Assembly (NCBI RefSeq): GCF_000151315.2
Contig: NW_011887301.1
Coordinates: 915,338-979,337 of the forward strand
Source: Capsaspora owczarzaki ATCC 30864
Lineage: Eukaryota; Opisthokonta; Filasterea
DNA length: 64,000 nt
Reading direction: 5' to 3'
Each line of letters begins with the position of its first letter. Within the stretch, counting starts at the first letter, position 1. The position numbers and the translations under genes are program-made. The notes beneath the pieces were generated by a model that did no database searches, was not told where the DNA came from, and saw only the letters and a list, made by a program, of their open reading frames with translations. This document shows positions 57,018 to 64,000 of this stretch, piece by piece.

Positions 57018-58975
57018 CTATTGAGAACGGAGGAGATCGTGCTTGCACATGGGGCAAGTTCTGCTGGTTTCGAGCCACAGACCGATGCAGCGTCGATGGT
57101 AGCAGTGGCGGCAGTCGAGGAGCACGACGGGGCTGCCAAAAACAAATGCCTCCAAGCAAATCACACAAACATCACACCCAGGCACCACCTTGGCTGGAGG
57201 GAATGGTTGTTCGACAAGGCGAGCAGTGATGCGACGGAGGTCTTCTGCCGAAGTAGCGTGAGCGGAGGATTTAAACCGGAGCAAGTAGATTGTCAACGAC
57301 ACGGCCGCAAACACAATGGATGTCAGCGGCAATGCGACATAGGAGAGCCGGATGAGAAACGCCGAGACTCGTAGGGGAGGCCGGGCGTTGATTTCAACAC
57401 GCAAGGGAGTATTTGTCGAGTGCAACGTGATGAGCGACTGGAGCACATTGCCACTGTCTGCCGTGATGAAAATGGATGGAATGCCAATGGACTGCGGGCT
57501 ACGCTTGGCTGTGACCTGCGACTGAGTGTCGCCAGAGCTCGGTACGAGCATTTCCAGGGCGGCAATCCGCTGAAACTGCAGCAGAATCGCGTCCACCGTG
57601 TTTTCAGGCTGCATGAGGAGAAGCCCTTCCGAAGGGTTGTCATTGTACACAATCACCGAGCTGGCACCTGCTGCTTCCGCATTTGCAATCTAGATAAAAA
57701 AGCCAACAGCCACAGACAAGATCCAGTCAGGTCGGGGCAAAACAACAAGCAAACGCATTTTGAAAAACGATTTGCGACCGCACACACACACACACACAGT
57801 ACCTTGGTCATAAAGGAGCAGTCGCCTCTTCGCACTAAAGCAACCCAACCAGAGTTTTCCATGGCGCGCTGCGGTGGCGCGAGGGGCTGGCACGCATGAT
57901 CCGGCACGACCGGCACGAGCTCGCCCACGATCGGTCTGCCTTCCGCAAGCGGCGCGCCGAATCCAGCCGTCATACCCTCTGCGCACATGTGCAGCGGACT
58001 GTTCTGCAAAGTGACGCATGCTGTTGCACGCATTGGCGCAGGCAGCTGGCTGTACGGTTTGATCGACTGGGTGAGGAAGGATGAACGCCACGCGGATTTG
58101 GCAGCCGCTTCGGCTTCTTTGGCTTGGCTCCTTTTGGCTTGTTGCTGGGCTGCAGTGATTGTCGCCGGACACTGCAGCGCTACATCGAATGGCGAGTACT
58201 GCAATGTGCTTGGACTGCTTGGTGCGTCCTCATGGTAGTGGTGGTAGTTGTGGTGGTAGTGGTAGTAGTTGTTGCGCTTGACATTGGGGCAAAAGGGCAA
58301 TTCGAACTTTTCGGCAACAACGCCGTCCACGTCGTCGTCCAGCCAGGACTGAAGCAGGCGACGGCGGGTGTGCGCCAATGGATCGGCGTACACGAAGCAT
58401 GCCACCAGCAGCACGACGGCGACCAGCGGCAGGCGCTCATACACCTCCCGCACCAAGCCGTGTCGCGGCGATTGGCGCCTGGCAGTGTTGTTGTTGAGCA
58501 AGGGGTCGTCCCCACTTGCTGCTCCATAGCCACTGCCGCGCTCGAATGCCTCGTACTCCTCCATCTGCAACTGTCGCGCCAGGGCAAGCGACGCGGCTTC
58601 CAGCGACATGTCCACCACCACCGGCGACGGTGCGCGTGGAATTTCAGCGTTGATCGAATTTTCAATGGAATTGCTGCGAGTGCTGTTTGTGTCGCTGCTT
58701 TCGCTGGCTTCGTCGACTCGGCCAACGTCGTCGCTGTCATCACCATCATCATCGTCATCATCTTCGCTCAGTAGCAATAATTCGCCAATGGCGGCGGCAA
58801 TGTTGTGCACGCGGCGACGCTGCTGGGATGGATGGTGACGGCGAGTCATGGCTGCTGTCGCGACGCTGGTTTGCCAGGCCGCAGCAGCAGACGACGACGA
58901 CGACGACAATGACGACGGCTCTACACTGGGCCTGTGCGCAACAAACTCTATCTGCGGTGGCAATGCGACCGGCAT
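57018..58975 (-). CDS. PA-TM-RING E3 ubiquitin ligase (RNF13/RNF167-like)
   Basis: Two exons (58975-57803 and 57689-57018) with an in-phase 113-bp intron encode 614 residues. Instead of starting with a signal peptide it has about 185 cytosolic residues (acidic run LLSEDDDDDDGDDSDD; LEAASLALARQLQMEEYEAF) before a signal anchor (LPLVAVVLLVACFVYA, about 187-203). The lumenal part has a His/Tyr-rich insert (NNYYHYHHNYHHYHED) and a PA domain (GWVALVRRGDCSFMTK-IANAEAAGASSVIVYN). A second TM follows (FLIRLSYVALPLTSIVFAAV), then a C-terminal RING-H2 (CVICLEAFVFGSPVVLLDC ... CYHRRCIGLWLE ... CPMC). PA-TM-RING ligases act on endosome/lysosome membranes. The extra N-terminal anchor is not typical of the family; with two TMs, both ends face the cytosol. 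Confidence 0.86.
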
Positions 58976-59287
58976 TTTTTATCGCATTTACAAAAAGTTC
59001 AAAAAACAAAACAAAAAAAAAAACGAGTGGAAAAGAAAAACGCTCAACCAAGAGCGAAACGCAACGGTACCGAAATGGCTTTCGCTTCGTTATAAGATGG
59101 TATCGATGTATTTTGTTTTTGTTACAACACCAACCAAAAAGTCGAATCCCGTTATTATTTTTCAGTCTTTTTTTTTTTTTTTTTTTTCTTCCCAATTCTG
59201 ATTTCTTGATCTCCGATCGCACCTTGCTCATCGTTTTCCCTTCTCTGCCTTCCCGCTCACTTTTGCGACGTAACTACAAACACAAGC
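58976..59287. promoter_or_regulatory. Divergent promoter region, PA-TM-RING / bHLH-PAS
   Basis: 312 bp between two divergent starts. A-rich on the plus strand near the minus gene (58988-59036) and T-rich near the plus gene (59165-59187), so both genes have a T-tract on their own sense strand just upstream of the ATG. Confidence 0.5.
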
Positions 59288-62200
59288 ATGCTGGGCTCGC
59301 AACGCAAGCGGAAGGCGTCGTCGTCCACCAGGTTTGTGTTGTTGTTCTTGATCTCTATTGAAAAAAAGTCGAATAATTTTTCAAAATCACCCTTCAATCA
59401 TGAGTCAATCATTTGAGCTGTTCAATAGGGGTTGGGGTTTTTTGTGATCATGGTTTGCGTCCTTTTGCTTTGTGATCGCAGTGAATGTCCCTTTGCTTTG
59501 CCTTTGGCTTTGCTTTGACTTTGCTTTCGCTTTTTTTTTTTTTTTTTTTTTTTGGCGGAAAAACCATTGTGTTGTATTGACGCTATTCTCTGCTCTGCTT
59601 CACGCTTGTTTGTTTCCTTTCGTCATGCCAACTCGTGTCAAACTCTGTGTCATGATCACGAAAATGCGCGCGGGGTGGTGGTGGTGGGAACAGTCATCCA
59701 GGCAGCCAGGGCGCGGCGGCGGACGAGCAGGCACGGTCGCGACTTCGCTTGGGCGACTCGAGCGACGAGGAGGACACGTCGGACCAGGAAGCCATGCAGG
59801 TCACAGAACCCGCCGCAGTCCCAGGGGCAAGCAACGGCGGACGAGGCCGTGGACGAGGACGAGGGCGGATTGTCAAGAAAACCCAATCCTACCGCGATTC
59901 GCACAACGCCATTGAGAAGCGCAGGCGAGATCGCATCAATGCAAGCCTCAGAGCGCTGGCTAGACTCGTGCCAGAGTGTGCCCTGTTGGAATCGGCGAGC
60001 TCGGACAAGGGCAAGCTGGACAAGGCAGACATTCTACAATACACGGTTCAGCATCTCGAGCGGCAGCAGCAATCAGGTAAAGTACAAACGATGAGGGATG
60101 CATTTCGTGCTGGTTGTCATATGGTCCTATCACGTACAAAAGCGCAGCGCAGAATGGATGGCGTGCCTTCCTCTCCCTTATTCACGGCGTCGGGACCAAC
60201 ATTCGCTTTGGCCCAGTTTTCTCATTTTGCATTGCATTCTTGCCTTTGTTTTGCTTCGCTTCCAACAAATCCGCAGACCCATCCTCATCATTATTATTGC
60301 CATCTGCAAAACAACCACACGCTGCAGACACCCCAGCGAGCAGCCCCGGATTAACCACGAGCAGCTCGACGCAGGGCCAACCGCTGACTCTCAACACAAT
60401 GACGTACCGAGACTGGTGCCAGCTCTTGATCGACCGCGATCGTGATCTAGTTCATGTATTTTGTCTAATCTCGGGAGAGATTCTGCACGTCTCCCATGCG
60501 TGTCTCGCCACGCTTGGTTACAGCACACCTGCGGAGGTGCTGCAACTGAATGCCTTGCAGTGGATACATCCTGACGACTTGGACTCGGTCATGGCGCATG
60601 TCAAAACGGCCATGCTGGAGCTGCTATCCGTACAGGAGAGTCCAGACGCTGTCGACCTTGCCCGGCAGCAGGACGGCGGCGTTGCAGGAATTATCTTCCC
60701 AGCATCACGATCTGCGTTTGTGGATTTGTGGTACCGGTTGCGCTCGAAAAGCGGGAGCTATCAGCAGCTCCAGGTTCGTGCACGGCTTGTTCTATTTCCT
60801 GGCAGCGGCGCACCAATGACAGGGTCGGCTGAACAAACGACCGGGCATCCATCAACTGGCATCTCTCCGCGTTCCAGCGCAACTCCTAGCAGCGGCGCAC
60901 GTTCGTCTCCCGCAGAAACATCATCAAGCACTTCCTACATGCACGGACCTTTGACGCGAGCAGAGCCGACCCTGGTGCTCGTTGCGCTCGGCCGACCCAT
61001 GGGCGTTCAGCAACACAAACCCGACCCGCAGCCCGGAACGGGCCAACCCATCACGGCATTCACGAGTCGGTTGAGCTTGTTTGGCATCTTTGAGTACGTC
61101 TCCTCTCTCTGCAAGCCGCTCGTTGGCTTTGGTGCTGAAGAGCTCATCGGCCAGTCCATCTACCTGTTTTGCCACCCCGACGACGTGCTAGCCTTCTCTC
61201 AAATGCTCGGGCGCGTGCTTGGCAATCCGAACGCAACCGACGTCGTTGTCGTGCGTTTCCGGTTTGTGACCAAGGAAGGACCGTACGTCTGGATGACGAC
61301 AAAGATGCACGTCAAGCTGAATAGCGTGACCCAAGCTCCCGAGTGCATTGTGTGCTTGAACACTCCATTGCTGGATGCAAACGCTGCGACGGAATCCGGT
61401 GCGATGGCTGCCCCGGCCTCGTCTCGCTCCAAACCGCTGGAGCAGCACATTCCAACCCCCTCGGATCACCATCTTCCCGGCAGCGCATCTTCCATGGCAC
61501 TGTCATTTGGCTTTGACCCTCACATGACACAGGGACTACTCCAGCCAACGCTCTCCAACAATAACAACAACCAGCCATCGCAGTCAACATCGTCTTCTTT
61601 GTTGCTTGCACAAGCCCAAGCACTCCAGGCGTCTCAACTCGGCAACCCGACAGCAATTCAAACCCTACAGCAACAGCAGCAACAGCAGCAACAACAGCCT
61701 CATCACCCCCATCACCTCCAACACCAGCAGAAAGTAGCACCAAGCCAGTTTTTCAACACTCCACCCAACCAAATAGCCGACACTTCCAAGGGACAGCCTG
61801 CTGTGCATGCCACGGTCTCCCAATCAAGTCTTATGCCGCAACCCTTCCCAACGACTGGGCCGCCCGAACACATGCTGAGCGGGCTCTCGTCGTTCGGTCT
61901 GGATGTGAACTTTTTCGAGCCCAATTCGGCCCTGTTGGACGAGGCGCTGAACCTGAGCGTCCGCAACAAGGAGCTTCAAATGCAGCTGGACAAGATTGGT
62001 GTTGCGGGACTGAGCGGCGGGTTGGCGAACGGGCTTCAGCCCACTACCAGCGCGTCTGGAGCGCCAGGCTTCTCTCCCAACCCCGTTGACGAGATTCACC
62101 GAAGACAATCGCTGGCCAAAATGACCAATAGAGGGCCGCAGCGATTTATTCCGTCGATTGCCGACATTGACAAATTCTTGGTGACCCCACCTCCATACGG

Positions 62201-62546
62201 GAGCTATGCCGCCAATCCTGGGACTGTCTTGCCATGGGTACAGTCCGTTCAGCAGCAGCAACAGCAGCAGCAGCCACTTTCACCATTCCCGCAGCAGCAG
62301 CAGCATCAGTATCAGCCATCCCAACCACCTCAATCACTGCCACAGCAACTGCCACAGCATCTGCCACAGCAACTTCCGCAACCAGGGCAGCAGCTGCCCG
62401 ACCAATTCGCGTCATTCCCTCAGGCATCTACTGCCGCCAATCCAGGACCGTCTGCAATGCGGACGCCGGCTCTGCGGATCCAGCACTTGCTCGGTGATGA
62501 CACAGGAATGGCAGGGATGGAGCCACCCATGTCGCAATGGGCTTGA
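59288..62546 (+). CDS. bHLH-PAS transcription factor with polyQ C-terminus
   Basis: Three exons (59288-59331, 59694-60076, 60277-62546) join to 898 residues. A basic start (MLGSQRKRKASSS) is followed by an acidic segment, a GRGRGRGR stretch and a bHLH (about 76-140: RDSHNAIEKRRRDRINASLR ... KGKLDKADILQYTVQHLE) with His, Glu and Arg at the E-box contact positions. PAS-A is at about 185-290 (DRDLVHVFCLISGEILHVSH, LGYSTPAEVLQLNALQWIHP) and PAS-B at about 404-505 (VGFGAEELIGQSIYLFCHPD, YVWMTTKMHV). The rest is Ser/Pro/Gln-rich, with Q runs at 61670-61700 and 62252-62400 that resemble activation domains. The overall order matches ARNT/BMAL/CLOCK-type factors, which dimerise through bHLH and PAS in the nucleus. 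The bHLH itself looks nearer to the MLX/USF/SREBP style (SHNAIEKRR) than to ARNT. The exon 2 acceptor is GGGAACAG/TCATCC, the only one keeping frame. Confidence 0.87.
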
Positions 62547-62794
62547 AGCAATGTTTTTGCCTTTTGCCGGGTTGATTTTGTGTCGCGTTGTTGGCAGAAG
62601 TCACGAAAGATTATTATTACATGTTTTTTGTTTTCGAGCACTCGAGTTTCCCCCCCCCCTTTTTTGCCTTGTTTGACACAACCACACTTAACGCAAAAAA
62701 TTGCAACAGTTGTGGAGATTGAAGGGGAAGCACATCTACCAATAGTACCAACAGTATGCATTCGCATTGCACAAACACAGCAGTCACCACAAGT
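62547..62794. other. Convergent intergenic region
   Basis: 248 bp between the stops of the bHLH-PAS and GATD1-like genes; both 3' ends must fit here. It contains a C10T6 run (62650-62665). Nothing else seen. Confidence 0.5.
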
Positions 62795-63784
62795 TCATGC
62801 AGCAGCCTTGCGTTCTCGCCTGCTGTTGTTGCCAAGCAATATCAAGTTCTGCACGGCGGAAAGCGTGGATGCATCGTTCTGAGCAGTGATGAGATTGTTG
62901 TCGATGACAACGTGGACGGAATCGCTTTTCGCGGCAGAATAACAGGCGCCGTTGTCTCGCAGAAAGTCTTCGAGCAGGAGCGGTTGCTCGGCAAGCAGCG
63001 TCGTGCGGGCGAGTTCGACATTGGATGGCTGTTGGAAGGGCGACAGACGTACATGTCATCATGCCATCGTCCGCAGCATATTAGCGTCCTCATATCCGTC
63101 GCACAACAACCACCAAACGCAATATCGACACAGGACGGCGGCGAACGAAATTACACCAGCGTTTTGTTTGACTTACAGCAGTCATGCACCGTCCGGCGAA
63201 CTGCCAGTCTGCGCCCTTGTTTCCAAGCAACGCACTTGCACAGAGCACAGATACACCCAATCCCACGGCACAGATGAGCTCTGTCGACAAAACAGGTACA
63301 GCGAGAGATGAGCGCCCAGAAAGCAATTCAGTCACACAGACCCCGATCGCCAAAACTAAATCCCCAAGCGCCGCGTACTTTTATCGCGATCGAACGCCAT
63401 TGCCAAGTGCGCCACAGCAGCATTGTGCGGGAGATCCGTGATGGTGCCGGCGCCTCCGGGAATGAGCAGCGCGGCAAACAGGGTCAGATCGAGCGACTCG
63501 ACGGCGACCGGGACCGCGGCTGGCTTGGCGAGAAAGTCGTCGAGCCATCGTCGCGAGTTTGCGTCAGTCTCTGGGAAGTGGAGCGGCCCTCCGCCGGGCG
63601 TCGCGATCGTCACTGCAAAGAGCGACGAGGCCAGCGTATACGAGTGGATGAACGAGTGCGCCGAGATGCCCAGCGCGCTCGCAGTCGTGAGCAGCAGTGC
63701 ACGCTGCTGCTGTTGTGCTTGTGGCTGCGATGATGGAGTGGACGGCTGCGTCGGAGGCGACAGCGACGTGGCTGGCGATGCCAT
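62795..63784 (-). CDS. GATD1: GATD1-like (PDDC1) glutamine-amidotransferase/DJ-1-fold protein
   Basis: Three exons (63784-63379, 63280-63177, 63028-62795) join to 247 residues. After a Gln/Pro/Ser-rich start (about 1-25) the frame follows animal GATD1 closely: TTASALGISAHSFIHSYTLA, VTIATPGGGPLHF, RRWLDDFLAKPA, AALLIPGGAGTITDLPHNAA, KLICAVGLGVSVLCASALLG (nucleophile-elbow Cys), NVELARTTLLAEQPLLLEDF, LRDNGACYSAAKSDSVHVVI, NLITAQNDASTLSAVQNLIL. The DJ-1/PfpI/GATase1 fold is shared by amidotransferase domains and glyoxalase/chaperone proteins. The activity of GATD1 itself is not settled, so none is asserted. It converges with the bHLH-PAS gene. Confidence 0.87.
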
Positions 63785-64000
63785 GATTTTTTGAAATTGG
63801 GATTGAATTGGCACCCCCACACACACGAGAACTGGACTGAGGCTTGTCCGATCGAGTAGAATAGTGTGCTTGAGTCGTGATATTTGGAGCAATGGAGGGG
63901 GGGGGGAATGAAAGTGAAATCGTCGCAGAACCAACCAAAAAAAAAAAACAAAAAAAAGCTCCAGAACAAAAAAATGAGCATCCAGAGTTTCGATCTCCGT
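63785..64000. promoter_or_regulatory. 5' flank of the GATD1-like gene
   Basis: 216 bp to the window end, with A12 and A7 runs at 63938-63958, i.e. T-tracts on the sense strand of the minus-strand gene. No other gene is visible. Confidence 0.4.

Overview
The window is nuclear DNA of an intron-rich eukaryote. Almost every gene is a recognisable eukaryotic housekeeping or signalling gene. Exons join cleanly at GT..AG borders and introns are short (mostly 60-400 bp). The gene set includes a cell-surface protein with Calx-beta repeats and a tail of many tyrosine motifs, a bHLH-PAS factor, SH3-SH3-RING, PHD-ankyrin-HECT and PA-TM-RING ubiquitin ligases, and two NLR-like leucine-rich-repeat genes built from one-repeat exons. 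This set, with polyQ/polyA stretches, T-rich introns and moderate GC, fits a unicellular relative of animals (a filasterean such as Capsaspora would fit). That placement is inference from gene content, not a database match.

Layout. 1-0.9 kb: end of a Tc1/mariner transposase-like reading frame. 1.1-5.3 kb: two minus-strand genes (four-CBS protein; seven-TM TOM1/GPR137-like protein). 5.9-17.2 kb: four plus-strand genes (USP7-like deubiquitinase, WIPI/Atg18, 5-hydroxyisourate hydrolase, PC-esterase-like type II membrane protein). 17.3-19.6 kb: LRR gene A (minus). 19.8 kb: tRNA-Arg(TCG). 20.1-21.7 kb: triosephosphate isomerase. 21.9-23.9 kb: RRP8 (minus), divergent from the SH3-SH3-RING gene (24.7-26.6). 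27.0-31.8 kb: Calx-beta/tyrosine-tail receptor-like gene (minus). 33.3-34.5 kb: PRADC1-like secreted PA-domain protein (minus). 36.1-39.2 kb: circularly permuted Ras fused to a zinc finger and vWA domain (plus). 39.4-44.7 kb: PHD-ankyrin-HECT ligase (minus). 45.0-47.1 kb: bifunctional purine enzyme ATIC (minus). 48.1-49.7 kb: LRR gene B (minus), a paralogue of gene A. 50.3 kb: assembly gap. 51.2-53.3 kb: NOP58, whose 5' end is not visible. 53.8-56.9 kb: PRMT5. 57.0-59.0 kb: PA-TM-RING ligase (minus). 59.3-62.5 kb: bHLH-PAS factor. 62.8-63.8 kb: GATD1-like protein (minus).

The genes do not form a pathway cluster; the order looks like ordinary compact eukaryotic synteny with divergent and convergent pairs. 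The most notable items are the complete circularly permuted Ras gene, in which every G motif is intact, and the LRR gene pair. In that pair 84-bp exons with identical phase, a 77-bp first exon and an F-box-like C-terminal domain recur 30 kb apart with different repeat numbers (9 versus 5), showing growth or shrinkage by exon duplication. All exon borders given were derived by hand from splice consensus, frame continuity and remembered family sequences; no searches were run.
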